The notes beneath the pieces are model-generated. The model saw nothing but the letters and a program-made list of their open reading frames with translations. It was not told where the DNA came from and searched no databases. Positions 14,966 through 25,200 of a stretch of DNA of 35,022 bases are shown one piece after another. The DNA is from Bacteroidales bacterium (lineage in GTDB: Bacteria; Bacteroidota; Bacteroidia; Bacteroidales; PUMT01), in contig SLRB01000333.1 in NCBI GenBank assembly GCA_007131165.1, forward strand, positions 1-35,022. The letters are read 5' to 3'. The translations under genes and the position numbers were made by a program. Position 1 is the stretch's first letter. Each line of letters starts with the position of its first letter.

Positions 14966-16414
14966 TCATTTTCTCCAGAATGCCGGCGAAAACAGGACCA
15001 GCACGGTAAACAGCTCCAGCCTGCCAAGCAGCATCAGCAACGAAAGGAACCACTTGCCGGCATCGGGAAAGTGGGCATAACTATCAACCGGTCCCACCAG
15101 GCCGGTACCCGGACCGATATTGCCCAGAGTGGCCGCGGCAGCGCCAAATGAGGTAGCCATATCATACCCCATCGATGATATCACGGCTACTGAAACGATC
15201 ATTACCAAAACATAGATGAACACAAAAGCAAGTACATTTCCGATTATTTGCTGGGGAATAGGGCGGTTATCAAGCTTTACGGGTATTATAGCAGACGGAT
15301 ATATAAGCCGCCTTATCTCGAGATAAGAATTTTTAATAACCAGCAGGACTCTTATGATCTTCACTCCTCCCCCGGTTGACCCGGCCGACCCGCCAAAGAA
15401 CATCATGACAAAGACCAGTATGGAAAGAACCGGCGCCCATTGGAGGTAGTCGGCTGTAACAAAGCCCGTAGTGGTAATTATAGATACTACCTGAAACAAA
15501 GCTGTCCTGAAAGCATATTCTGCAGACCCGTTTCCGGAAATGATTAATCCTACAGTGATTACCGCAGCAAAAAATGCAACCAGTCCGAGATAAAACCTGA
15601 ACTCTTCGTTCTTCCAGACCTTATCAAACCTCAGGTGCATGGCGAAATAAGAAAGGATAAAACTTGTGCCCGCCAGGAACATAAAAATAGTTATAACATA
15701 CTGGATATATGCAGAATCAAAGTGTGCTATGCTTGCCTGCTTAGTCGAATATCCGCCTGTTGCCATGGTAGTGAATGAATGGCAGACCGAATCAAATATG
15801 GTCATCCCACCCAGGTACAGCAGGACCATCTGTGCCAGGGTAAAGGCGATATAAATACCCCATAATCTTTGTGCGGTCTGCATGACGCGGGGATGTATCT
15901 TCTCCTTTGTAGGTCCGGGCACCTCGGCGACAAAAAGCTGCATGCCGCCAACTCCAAGAACCGGGAGGATTGCCAGAGACAAAACAATTATCCCCATACC
16001 ACCCATCCACTGGGTCATACTCCGCCAGAGCAGCACCCCTCCCGGAACAGCCTCGATATCTTCCAGTATTGTTGCACCTGTTGTGGTAAACCCGGATATA
16101 GTTTCAAAAAAAGCATCAGTAAAAGAGGGTGCAGTGCCACTCAGCCAGAAGGGAAGTGCACCCAACAAGGAGAAAAGTACCCATACCACACTAACTATTA
16201 CAAAGCCTTCTCTCTTACCTATAGATTTGTCAGCCCTCCGTGTCAATGACCAGAGAAAGATGCCGGAAGCAAACATTGCAACTGCAGTCATTACGAATGC
16301 TGCAAGGTCATCTCCACCATAATATGCAGCGACCGGTATGCAGGCCGAAACAAACAAACCTTCTATTATTACAAGGCGCCCAAGGATATTAGCCACCCTT
16401 TTAAAATTGATCAT
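14966..16414 (-). CDS. trkH: Trk/Ktr potassium uptake channel subunit TrkH
   Basis: The 482-residue inner-membrane K+ translocator shows four pore repeats. Selectivity-filter segments are visible as FTTTGATILEDIE, FTTMATGGYSTKQAS, ITTTGFVTADYLQW and LGNIGPGTGLVGP. Each is flanked by hydrophobic helices, starting with ILGRLVIIEGLFVSACIPVAAYY. The length is typical of TrkH/TrkG. It is gated by the cytosolic TrkA ring, whose gene ends 2 nt upstream, so the pair is a translationally coupled operon (trkA then trkH). The C-terminal FTVLVLFSPAFWRK is the usual end. No intrinsic terminator is evident downstream. Confidence 0.97.
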   Translation of the reverse strand: MINFKRVANILGRLVIIEGLFVSACIPVAAYYGGDDLAAFVMTAVAMFASGIFLWSLTRRADKSIGKREGFVIVSVVWVLFSLLGALPFWLSGTAPSFTDAFFETISGFTTTGATILEDIEAVPGGVLLWRSMTQWMGGMGIIVLSLAILPVLGVGGMQLFVAEVPGPTKEKIHPRVMQTAQRLWGIYIAFTLAQMVLLYLGGMTIFDSVCHSFTTMATGGYSTKQASIAHFDSAYIQYVITIFMFLAGTSFILSYFAMHLRFDKVWKNEEFRFYLGLVAFFAAVITVGLIISGNGSAEYAFRTALFQVVSIITTTGFVTADYLQWAPVLSILVFVMMFFGGSAGSTGGGVKIIRVLLVIKNSYLEIRRLIYPSAIIPVKLDNRPIPQQIIGNVLAFVFIYVLVMIVSVAVISSMGYDMATSFGAAAATLGNIGPGTGLVGPVDSYAHFPDAGKWFLSLLMLLGRLELFTVLVLFSPAFWRK

Positions 16415-16416
16415 CT

Positions 16417-17757
16417 CTATTTAAAATACCTTCCAATTTTATAAATGGCAGAAGGAAGTGCGAAGACTATAACTGTATCACCAGGTTTCACCTGGGTATT
16501 GCCGTGGACTATAAAACTGGATCTCCCTCGTATAACCCCTCCTATTACAGCTTCACCCGGCAAATGAAGATTCTTTACTGCCTTCTTTGTTATAATGCTG
16601 CCGGGTTTAGCAACATATTCAAGAATTTCGGCATCTGTACCGGTCAGGCACTTTATTGACGACACCTCGTCATCCATGGTGTACCTGAATATCCTGCTGG
16701 CAGTACTGACCTTTTTGTTAATAATGGTATCAATGCCCATGTTTTCGGCAAGGGATATATAATCGAAATTTTCAACCTCGCATATTACCTTTCTTACACC
16801 AAGTTTTTTAGCCATCAGACTCGAAAGGATATTGGTTTCCGAGCTTCCGGTAACGGCGATGAAGGCATCCATACTGCCTATACCTGCTTCCTTCAAAAGA
16901 TCAAGATCCCTTCCATCCCCCTGTATTACCAGTGTGTCGTCAACATATCCGGTTATCAGGCGGCATTTTTCCTTGTCAATCTCAATTAACTTAATATTGC
17001 AGGAGTGTTCAAAATCCATTGCCGTCCTGATACCCGTACGGCTACCGCCGAGGATCATCATATTACGCACCCTGATATCCTCTTTACCTGAATACTTCAT
17101 TATATCATTTACACCTGCAGGGCTGGTTATTACGTAAACCAGGTCGTTTGGCAAAAACTGGTCACAGCCTCTCGGTATCAGAGTAACGCCGTTACGGGTA
17201 ATTGCTACGGCCCGGTATTCGAGCCTGGTGTTCTTTTTGGCAATTTCAATAAGTGATTTGCTGATAACAGGTGCATTATCCTCCAGCTTAATAACATACA
17301 TTGAAAGCTTCCCGCCGGCATAATCGACAAAATCGGTCGTTGAAGTCTTGTTAAGAAGAGTAATTATCTCCTTTGATACAATCCTTTCGGGATAAATAAG
17401 ATAGTCGATCCCCATTGATGAAAAATGTTCCTTGTTATGAGGAGAAAGAAATTCTGAGCTGTCAATGCGTGCAATTGTTTTTTTAGCACCAAGTCTTTTG
17501 GCAAGTAGTGCTGCGGTTATGTTTGTATCCTCCAGAGGGGCAACAGCTATAAACAGATTGCATTTTTTTATGCCGGCTTCACGCAGCACTTCAAAGGATG
17601 TAGCTGATCCAATGACAGTAAGCAGATCATAATTATGTTCTATATATCCTGTTTTCTCAGAATTGGTATCTATTACTACCACCTCATGCTTTTCATTGCT
17701 GAGCATTTTAGCAAGATGGGTACCCACCTCTCCGGCCCCTGCAACAATAATTCTCAT
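16417..17757 (-). CDS. trkA: Trk potassium uptake NAD-binding subunit TrkA
   Basis: The 446-residue peripheral protein has two tandem RCK units. The first Rossmann domain starts MRIIVAGAGEVGTHLAKML with the NAD(H) GxGxxG loop and acidic VVIDTN. The second starts near residue 225, MMILGGSRTGIRTAMDFE...LIEIDKEK. Each is followed by a TrkA-C domain (about 140-215 and 365-446, ending GDTVIVFALPSAIYKIGRYFK). It binds NAD(H)/nucleotides and gates TrkH. The second loop reads GGSRTG rather than a strict GxGxxG, as is common in the second half. It is first in the trkA-trkH pair. Confidence 0.97.
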   Translation of the reverse strand: MRIIVAGAGEVGTHLAKMLSNEKHEVVVIDTNSEKTGYIEHNYDLLTVIGSATSFEVLREAGIKKCNLFIAVAPLEDTNITAALLAKRLGAKKTIARIDSSEFLSPHNKEHFSSMGIDYLIYPERIVSKEIITLLNKTSTTDFVDYAGGKLSMYVIKLEDNAPVISKSLIEIAKKNTRLEYRAVAITRNGVTLIPRGCDQFLPNDLVYVITSPAGVNDIMKYSGKEDIRVRNMMILGGSRTGIRTAMDFEHSCNIKLIEIDKEKCRLITGYVDDTLVIQGDGRDLDLLKEAGIGSMDAFIAVTGSSETNILSSLMAKKLGVRKVICEVENFDYISLAENMGIDTIINKKVSTASRIFRYTMDDEVSSIKCLTGTDAEILEYVAKPGSIITKKAVKNLHLPGEAVIGGVIRGRSSFIVHGNTQVKPGDTVIVFALPSAIYKIGRYFK

Positions 17758-17841
17758 TTGAAGTTAGCTAAGTTGAAAACTCTGCAAATATAGTAACTTA
17801 ACATAATAACCTGATAGTATATACCCGAAACTTAAATTAGA

Positions 17842-19974
17842 TCAATATTTTTTACCCCCATTAAAGGTATAGGCTCCGGAAACCGACACGTCATGAAAGG
17901 GCAGGTCCATCTCAAGACATTGACGGGCAAAGGATTGCCGCCGGCGATAACTGTTAGATGAGTCAAACACCACAACCGAAGGCTTGACCCCCTCCAGCAA
18001 ATCCGGCAGATGCCCGGTGAACCCTGAAGATATGACCAGGATATCAATCTCTGCAGGAGCAGTGAGACAAGAAACATAGACCCGGTTGCTAAGAGCGAAG
18101 AAGATTTTTTTCCCTGCAAAACAGACAAAGCTTTTTTTAACCCCGTGTAACTGATTTTGCTCAGTGGCCGGCTTCAAAAAGAATTGTTCCTGGCTAATAA
18201 TGGAGTATCCGGAAATTCCAAAACCGGCAATCCCTGCAGCAGCCGGACGAGGTACACCGGAGGTACCGGTCTGTTCATTGTCGCCGGATATCAACAACTT
18301 TGATCTTCCCGAAACAAACCCGTAAAGTGAGTTCCGGTTGTCATTATATACTATAAAAACCTGCTGACCCGACCTCCTGAAGCTGTGTTCTGCCCTCAGC
18401 AGCAATCCGGTTCCGGCCAGTATCATCGCACAGAAGAGAAACACAGGCTTCCTTAAGAACAAGAAACAGGTGACCATTATCAAAACCCCATAAATTACCA
18501 AAACGCCCGGCAGAGTAACATAAATTCCATCTGTTTGTGAAAAGGAAAGCGAACCCACGGTGCCGGTCAGATAATTGAGCAATGCTATTGAGGTGTTGAG
18601 GACTTCAGCAAAAAGGGAACCCATTAAAGGGATGAACGAAAATCCAATAAATGCTAGTCCGCTATACAGAATTATCACAGCAAGGGGCACTGCGAAAAGG
18701 TTGGTGAGTAGAAACAGGTTTGGGAAATTGTTAAAATGGTAGATAATAAGGGGGAATATGGCCAGTTGCGCTGCGATGGATACAGTAGTCAGCGCCCATA
18801 TCCTGCCGGCTATAATATTCCTGAACCTCGCGAGAGAATAAATGGCCGGCTGATACAGCACAATACCCGCTACAGCTGCATAGGAGAGCTGAAAGCCTGC
18901 GAGGAAAAGCAGGCTGGGATTCAATAAGAGCTGGAATAGTGCCGAAGAGGCGAGAGTATTGAATATCGCGGCAGGTCTTCCAATGGATAACCCGGCAGCA
19001 ACAAAAGAAAACATGGTTGCAGACCGCGTAACTGAGGGTGAAAGACCGGTTAAAAAGGCGTATAACCATATAACCAAAACAATCACTGCCGGCCTGATGA
19101 ACCTGTAGTAACCGTTTTTCCGGAAAATGTGCAGGAACCAAAGCACCACCATATATATTATACCAACATGCAATCCCGATACCGCAAGAATATGCATCGC
19201 ACCTGATGCAGCATATGCGTCCCGCAACTCCCTGTCAAGGCCTCCCCTGTAACCCAGTATCAGTGCTCCTGCTACAGCATACTCCTTCTCTTTAATTCCT
19301 CCGTCACGCATAACACCAAGAAGACGCTCCCTGAGCCTGGAGGCATAGTTACGCATACCTCCGCCACCACCCTCACTGGTAACAAACCAACTGCCTGATG
19401 GGGCCCAGATCTCACCTCCTATCCCCATGTGCATCATATATGCCTTATAGTCAAACTCAAACGGATTACCATAATTTCTTATGGCATTAACTCTGTTTGG
19501 GAGAACAACCCTGTCGCCGCTACTGAGGGTACCAGCCAGACTGTCTTTTTCAAACCAGACCAGCAATTTACCTTTGTTTCGCTTTATCTCCCCCTGGCTT
19601 ATACAGGCAATAGGCTCTATCACAACTCTCCAGTTACGCTCCCTTTCATCAGGTGTTCCTGCCACCCTTGCAAGGAGGGCACCTCCGGCGTGTGATTGGT
19701 GCGAGGAGTATTCGCCCAGCGTTTTCATCCCCGTAAGGGAAACAGAAAAACAAAACATGAATACTGCCAGGGTAAGTCCGCTAAGCCAGCCTGCAGCATA
19801 GCCGCCTTTGCGACCGGCCAGATTAATTCCGGCTGCAAGAATGAAACTTAGTATAGATGCGGTAAGTGTTAGCGAAAGGGGCAGCGCTGCATGATGCTGA
19901 AAAACAATGCCAAGGCAGAAGGGAACAAGCAGGCGGAGCACAGGTACTCCCTTCAGTACTGCAGGGACCCCCAT
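17842..19974 (-). CDS. comEC: ComEC/Rec2 family DNA-uptake channel-like protein
   Basis: The 710-residue polytopic membrane protein has an N-terminal DUF4131-like region with OB-type strands (about 100-200) and the Competence domain with GGLDRELRDAYAASGAMHILAVSGLHVGI (about 250-280). A series of transmembrane helices follows to about residue 520. ComEC conducts single-stranded DNA into the cytoplasm during transformation. The C-terminal part (about 535-710) lacks a clear metallo-beta-lactamase HxHxDH motif, so nuclease activity looks absent, as in many Bacteroidota members. Whether this organism is competent cannot be told from one gene. It is 82 nt downstream of def on the same strand. Confidence 0.9.
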   Translation of the reverse strand: MGVPAVLKGVPVLRLLVPFCLGIVFQHHAALPLSLTLTASILSFILAAGINLAGRKGGYAAGWLSGLTLAVFMFCFSVSLTGMKTLGEYSSHQSHAGGALLARVAGTPDERERNWRVVIEPIACISQGEIKRNKGKLLVWFEKDSLAGTLSSGDRVVLPNRVNAIRNYGNPFEFDYKAYMMHMGIGGEIWAPSGSWFVTSEGGGGGMRNYASRLRERLLGVMRDGGIKEKEYAVAGALILGYRGGLDRELRDAYAASGAMHILAVSGLHVGIIYMVVLWFLHIFRKNGYYRFIRPAVIVLVIWLYAFLTGLSPSVTRSATMFSFVAAGLSIGRPAAIFNTLASSALFQLLLNPSLLFLAGFQLSYAAVAGIVLYQPAIYSLARFRNIIAGRIWALTTVSIAAQLAIFPLIIYHFNNFPNLFLLTNLFAVPLAVIILYSGLAFIGFSFIPLMGSLFAEVLNTSIALLNYLTGTVGSLSFSQTDGIYVTLPGVLVIYGVLIMVTCFLFLRKPVFLFCAMILAGTGLLLRAEHSFRRSGQQVFIVYNDNRNSLYGFVSGRSKLLISGDNEQTGTSGVPRPAAAGIAGFGISGYSIISQEQFFLKPATEQNQLHGVKKSFVCFAGKKIFFALSNRVYVSCLTAPAEIDILVISSGFTGHLPDLLEGVKPSVVVFDSSNSYRRRQSFARQCLEMDLPFHDVSVSGAYTFNGGKKY

Positions 19975-20056
19975 AATAATTAGTATTGGTTACCACTCTT
20001 AAATAAAGTTAGTGAAAACCAAGGTATAAATCAATTAAAAACGGATAAAAGTAAAA

Positions 20057-20611
20057 TCAGAGGTGTTTAACCCTGTACTTAACATCCACTTTACCTTTAC
20101 TTATTGAGGTCAGCTTTCTTTTCAGCAGCCTTTTTTTCAGGGGAGAAATACGGTCGGTAAAAAGCTTACCCTCAAGGTGGTCATATTCATGCTGTATTAT
20201 CCTGGCTGCAATGCCTTCAAAATAGTCTTCGCGGTAATTGAATTCCCTGTCACAGTACCTTATCCGGATGGCTTCCTCCCTGTCAATATCCTCCCTGATT
20301 TCGGGTATGCTAAGGCAGCCTTCATTGTAGGTACTTATGGCTCCTTCATAGGAAATAATAGTGGGGTTGATGAACACCTTTTTGAAACCCTTCAGTGAAG
20401 CATCATCCTCTTCAAGCGGAGAAGCGTCAATAACGAAAATCCTGAGAGATTTTCCAACCTGGGGGGCTGCAAGTCCAACCCCTTCGCTCTGGTACATGGT
20501 TTCAAACAGTGATACTATCAGTTCATCGAGCCCCGGGAAATCCTCGGGGATTTCTGAAGCTACTTTTCGCAACACGGGTGAACCGTATAAAAAAACGGGT
20601 AATACCATCAT
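20057..20611 (-). CDS. def: Peptide deformylase
   Basis: It removes formyl from the N-terminal methionine of new proteins. All three metal/active-site motifs are present: GVGLAAPQVG, EGCLSIPE (Cys ligand) and QHEYDHLEGKLF (HExxH). From the start chosen here (MMVLPVFLYGSPVLRK) the product is 184 aa. The ORF-track start seven codons earlier overlaps the end of ruvX, whereas this ATG begins one nt after the ruvX stop, as expected for translational coupling. ruvX-def-comEC form a leftward cluster. Confidence 0.96.
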   Translation of the reverse strand: MMVLPVFLYGSPVLRKVASEIPEDFPGLDELIVSLFETMYQSEGVGLAAPQVGKSLRIFVIDASPLEEDDASLKGFKKVFINPTIISYEGAISTYNEGCLSIPEIREDIDREEAIRIRYCDREFNYREDYFEGIAARIIQHEYDHLEGKLFTDRISPLKKRLLKRKLTSISKGKVDVKYRVKHL

Positions 20612-20612
20612 G

Positions 20613-21029
20613 TTAAATATTTTTGCTGTCAATAAATGACTGCAACATTATCACGGCGCTTATCCTGTCGATAGCAGACTTGTTTTTTCTGGCCTTCTTT
20701 CCCGCGCCTGCGTCAATCATGGCCTGGAATGCCATTTTGGAAGTAAAGCGCTCATCAACGCGCTTTACAGGAATTCCCGGATACCGTTCCCTGAGTTTTT
20801 TCACAAAAGGCTCAATGAACCTGACAGATTCTGAGGGATTATTGTTCATTTGAACAGGATGACCTACTACAAAAAGATCTACCCTTTCGTTCTGCAAATA
20901 CTGGTCAATATATTCAAAGGCTTTGGATATATGTACCGTATCCAGTCCGGTTGCAATAATTCCAAGAGGATCTGAAACAGCCAGCCCCACTCTCTTCTGC
21001 CCTACATCCAGCCCTATTAATCTGCCCAT
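20613..21029 (-). CDS. ruvX: Holliday junction resolvase RuvX/YqgF
   Basis: This protein of about 138 aa has the RNase H-like fold: GRLIGLDVGQKRVGLAVSDPLG with the first catalytic Asp, DLFVVGHPVQMNNN, VDERFTSKMA, and KSAIDRISAVIMLQSFI with the last acidic residue. Members resolve branched DNA or process the 5' end of pre-16S rRNA. I start at MGRLIG, three codons inside the ORF-track start, because family members begin there. It is directly upstream of def with 1 nt between stop and start. Confidence 0.92.
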   Translation of the reverse strand: MGRLIGLDVGQKRVGLAVSDPLGIIATGLDTVHISKAFEYIDQYLQNERVDLFVVGHPVQMNNNPSESVRFIEPFVKKLRERYPGIPVKRVDERFTSKMAFQAMIDAGAGKKARKNKSAIDRISAVIMLQSFIDSKNI

Positions 21030-21090
21030 ATGAAACATATTGAAGCTTCACTGCAAAAATACGATTTATTTGCCGTAAACCCTCAACTCA

Positions 21091-22104
21091 CTAAATTACC
21101 GGATATTTCTTAATTATTTCTTCGGGCTTCATAAGAATATCAACATATTGGGCTCTGGAATAGGCAAACGGATCGCTTATGGATGCCTTGGATAGCTTGC
21201 CCCTGAAATCGCCGATAGAACTGTACGATTTTGATTCCATCCATTGTTCAAGCTCGGAGAGCATGGTTTTAATATGTGCAGGCTTGTTCTTGTATAATGC
21301 ACTTACTACCTGTACACAATCAGCGCCCGCCAGGATCATTCTGGCAACATCCTTTCCGCTGTAAATACCGGTATTGCCACAAATACTGGCTTTAACATGA
21401 TCATACAGCATACCGGTAAACCTGAGCGACAGCCTGTAATCTCCCTCACGGCTAAGAAAGAAAGGGAAAACGTGTTTTTGATCATCAACATCAATATCAG
21501 GCTGAAACAACCTGTTGAACAGTACAAAACCGTTCACGCCAATCTTGTCCATTTCCGATACTACATATACCGGATTTGAATAAAATGGACCGAGTTTAAC
21601 GCCTACAGGTATGCTCACCACTTTGCGCACGGCCCTGAGAATATCCAGTTGCTGGTTTTCGATGGCTGCAGCATCAGTACCGGCATCTTTCGGAACCGCA
21701 TAAAAGTTCAGCTCAATACCATCAACTCCGGTATCCTGGATCAGTTGGGCATATTCTACCCATGTCTCTTTATATACAGCATTAAGGCTTGCTATGAGAG
21801 GTATGGAAAGAGTTTCCCTGGCTTTTTCCAATTCAAGCAAATACTCCTTTGGACCTCCATGCTCGAGATTTGGATGGATACTTGTCATTTCAGCATGCCT
21901 CTCATCAAATTCGTGGAGCGATTCGTTCATCTGTATCCTCTCATACTGAATCTGCTCTTCGAAAAGTGATTTGTACACGATAGCAGATGCTCCGGCTTTT
22001 TCAAGCTGAACAAGAGTTTCAGGGTTCTGTGATAAATTACATGCACCGACAACAAGGGGGTTCTTCACCTCGATGCCCATAAATCTGGTTTTAAGATCAG
22101 CCAT
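21091..22104 (-). CDS. Dihydroorotate dehydrogenase-like flavoprotein
   Basis: The 337-residue TIM-barrel protein resembles class 1 dihydroorotate dehydrogenase/PreA-like FMN enzymes: RFMGIEVKNPLVVGACNLSQ at the start, SIPVGVKLGPFYSNP, NGFVLFNRLFQPDID, and the phosphate-binding NTGIYSGKDVARMILAGADCVQVVSALYKN. It may oxidise or reduce a cyclic substrate, possibly using ferredoxin. Because it lies next to nifJ (an arrangement I recall in other Bacteroidota), it may not be the pyrimidine-pathway enzyme itself; no other pyr gene is present. A strong terminator separates it from nifJ upstream, so it should have its own promoter. Confidence 0.85.
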   Translation of the reverse strand: MADLKTRFMGIEVKNPLVVGACNLSQNPETLVQLEKAGASAIVYKSLFEEQIQYERIQMNESLHEFDERHAEMTSIHPNLEHGGPKEYLLELEKARETLSIPLIASLNAVYKETWVEYAQLIQDTGVDGIELNFYAVPKDAGTDAAAIENQQLDILRAVRKVVSIPVGVKLGPFYSNPVYVVSEMDKIGVNGFVLFNRLFQPDIDVDDQKHVFPFFLSREGDYRLSLRFTGMLYDHVKASICGNTGIYSGKDVARMILAGADCVQVVSALYKNKPAHIKTMLSELEQWMESKSYSSIGDFRGKLSKASISDPFAYSRAQYVDILMKPEEIIKKYPVI

Positions 22105-22163
22105 ATTTTCAATATTTAATTAAACAATTCTAACCAGATAACAATTTACAACAATCTTGGTTC

Positions 22164-22201
22164 AAAAAAAAGCGGCCTCATTAATGAGGCCGCTTTTTTT
22201 T
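22164..22201. terminator. Strong bidirectional terminator after nifJ
   Basis: AGCGGCCTCA and TGAGGCCGCT form a perfect stem around a 4-nt TTAA centre, flanked by an A-run and a T-run. It lies 17 nt past the nifJ stop (leftward gene). Confidence 0.93.
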
Positions 22202-22217
22202 GAACGTTATACTGATG

Positions 22218-25200
22218 TTATACCTTAGAAAAATCCATTGAGGCCATCCTGACGTAACTCTGGTACCTCCATTTTGCATTCTCCTCTGCTGCCTTGAACA
22301 GTTCTGCTGCAGCATCGGGGAAAGCTTTCTGCAGAGAAGTATACCTTACTTCCGATTTCAGGAAATCCTGGAACTTGCTCCAGTCAGGTTCCTTGGAGTC
22401 AAGTACAAAGGGATTCTTTCCTTCCTCCTCAAGCATTGGGTTATATCTCCAGTTGGTCCAGTAACCCGCCTCAACAGCGCGCTTACTTTCTTCCATGGTT
22501 TTGCCCATTCCATCCCTTAACCCGTGGTTGATGCAGGGTGAATATGCAATGATAACCGATGGACCCGGATATGCCTCAGCTTCCTTAACTGCTTTGAAAA
22601 ACTGTGCCTGGCTTGCTCCAAGTGCAACCTGTGCTACGTAAACGTATCCATAGCTCAAAGCCATTATGCCAAGGTCTTTTTTACGGATTCTCTTACCTGC
22701 AGCTGCAAACTTGGCTACCGCACCAATAGGTGTTGACTTCGAAGCCTGGCCGCCCGTATTACTGTAAACCTCGGTATCCATTACAAGCATATTAATATTG
22801 TCGCCCGAAGCGATCACATGATCGAGTCCTCCATAGCCTATATCGTAAGCCCAGCCGTCGCCGCCAAATACCCACACTGACTTCTTGACAAGATATTGTT
22901 TAAGCTTCATGATCTCTACCGATATCTCGTCCTTCTGACCCTTAAGGGCGTCCTTGACTTTTTCTGAAGCTGCCCTGGACTTCTCACCGTCTTCTTTATT
23001 CTCCAGCCACTCATTAAAGGCTTCCTTAATTTCTGATGATGGATTACCTTCCAGGGCCTTTTTCATAAGCCCTTCAATCCGCAATCGCATCTGCCTCACG
23101 CCCAAAAACATTCCGTAGCCATATTCTGCATTGTCTTCAAACAGTGAATTGGCCCAGGCAGGACCATGGCCGTTGGTGTTTACAGTATAGGGTGTCGACG
23201 GAGCCGATCCACCATATATCGATGAACATCCTGTTGCGTTGGCCACCATCATCCTGTCGCCATACAACTGGGTTATCAGCTTAATATAGGGGGTTTCACC
23301 ACAACCTGCGCACGCGCCGGAAAATTCAAATAACGGTTGTGCAAACTGGCTGTTCTTGACTGACTTGTCTTTTTCGAGAACTGTATCCTTATACCCTACC
23401 TTGTTATGCATGTACTCCCAACGCTCATCCTCAATCATCTGCGATTCAAGGGATTGCATCTCGAGAGCCTTGGTCTTTGAGGGACATACGTCCACACAGT
23501 TACCGCAACCTGTACAGTCAAGGGGACTGATCTGCATACGGTACTGGTATTCCTTGGTGCCTCCTATGCCCTTTATGGTTTCGGTACCTTCAGGTGCATT
23601 CTTTACTTCATCCTCTGTCAGCAGGAAAGGCCTTATAACAGCATGGGGACAAACATATGCACACTGGTTGCACTGTATACAATTCTCAGGGATCCATTTT
23701 GGCACATGAACTGCAATACCGCGTTTTTCATAAGCAGTAGTGCCTGCGGGGAATGTTCCGTCCTCACGTCCCACGAATGCACTTACCGGCAGGCTGTCGC
23801 CATTCTGTGCGTTGATCGGTTCCATGATGTTCTTGATGAAGTCGGGTATATCCCTTTTGTCCTCCTTTGTAGCTTCATCAAGGTTTTTCCAGTCGGCCGG
23901 TATGTCAATCCTGATCACATCTCCACCACGATCTACTGCGGCATTATTCATGGCAACAATTTCTTCGCCTTTCATGCCGAACGACTTGACAATTGCTTTC
24001 TTCATTTCGTCAACCGCCTTCTCATAAGGAATGACATTTGAAATCTTAAAGAACGCCGATTGCATTATGGTATTGGTCCTGCCGCCCAGGCCGATCTCTT
24101 CGGCTATGCTTGTGGCATTTATCATATAGAACTGAATATCATTTTCAGCCATATATTTTTTCATTCTCGCAGGAAGCTTATTCTTGGTCTCCTCTACATC
24201 CCATATACTGTTCAGCAGGAATGTGCCACCTTTTTTCAGCCCTTTCAGCAGATCATATTTTTCAAGATATGCGGGTACGTGGCATGCAACAAAATCGGCA
24301 GAATTTACCAGATAGGGCGACCGTATTGGTGTGTCGCCAAAACGGAGGTGCGATACTGTTATACCGCCAGATTTCTTTGAATCATATGCAAAGTATGCCT
24401 GTGCAAATTTGTCGGTTGTATCTCCTATTATTATGATTGAATTTTTGTTGGCGCCAACAGTACCATCCGCCCCTATACCGAAAAACTTGGCAGCATAATT
24501 GCCTTCGGGTGATACATCAATTTCAGGCAAAAGTGGAAGTGACCGGAAAGTAACGTCGTCAGTAATTCCAACGGTAAATCTGTTTTTTGGTTCGGGAAGT
24601 TGAAGGTTCTCATAAACAGAGAGTATCATTGCAGGAGTGGTATCCTTCGAGCTAAGTCCGTAACGTCCTCCGACTATCACAGGTGCATCAGATTGTCCGT
24701 AAAACAGATCTTTTACATCAAGATAAAGGGGTTCGCCATTAGCTCCGGGCTCCTTGGTCCTGTCAAGCACAGCAATCCTTTTTACCGTTTCAGGGAGCAC
24801 TTTCATAAAATACTTTGAGGAAAAGGGACGGTACAGATGCACTGAGATCAGTCCGGCTTTTCCACCCTTACTGTTGATATAATCAACCGTTTCCTTAATT
24901 GTTTCGGTAATCGAACCCATTGCAACCACAATATCAGTTGCGTCGGGGGCCCCGTAATAGGTAAACGGATGGTATTCCCTGCCGGTGATCTTTGTGATCT
25001 CCTTCATATATTCATCAACAACGTCGGGAACAACATCATAGAATTTATTCGCTGCTTCGCGTGACTGGAAGTAGATATCGGGGTTCTGCGCGGTACCCCT
25101 GGTAACAGGATGCTCAGGGTTAAGGGCTCTTTCCCTGAATGCCTGGACAGCATCCATGTCCAGAAGTTTTGCCATTTCTTCCTGATCGCATGGCTCAACC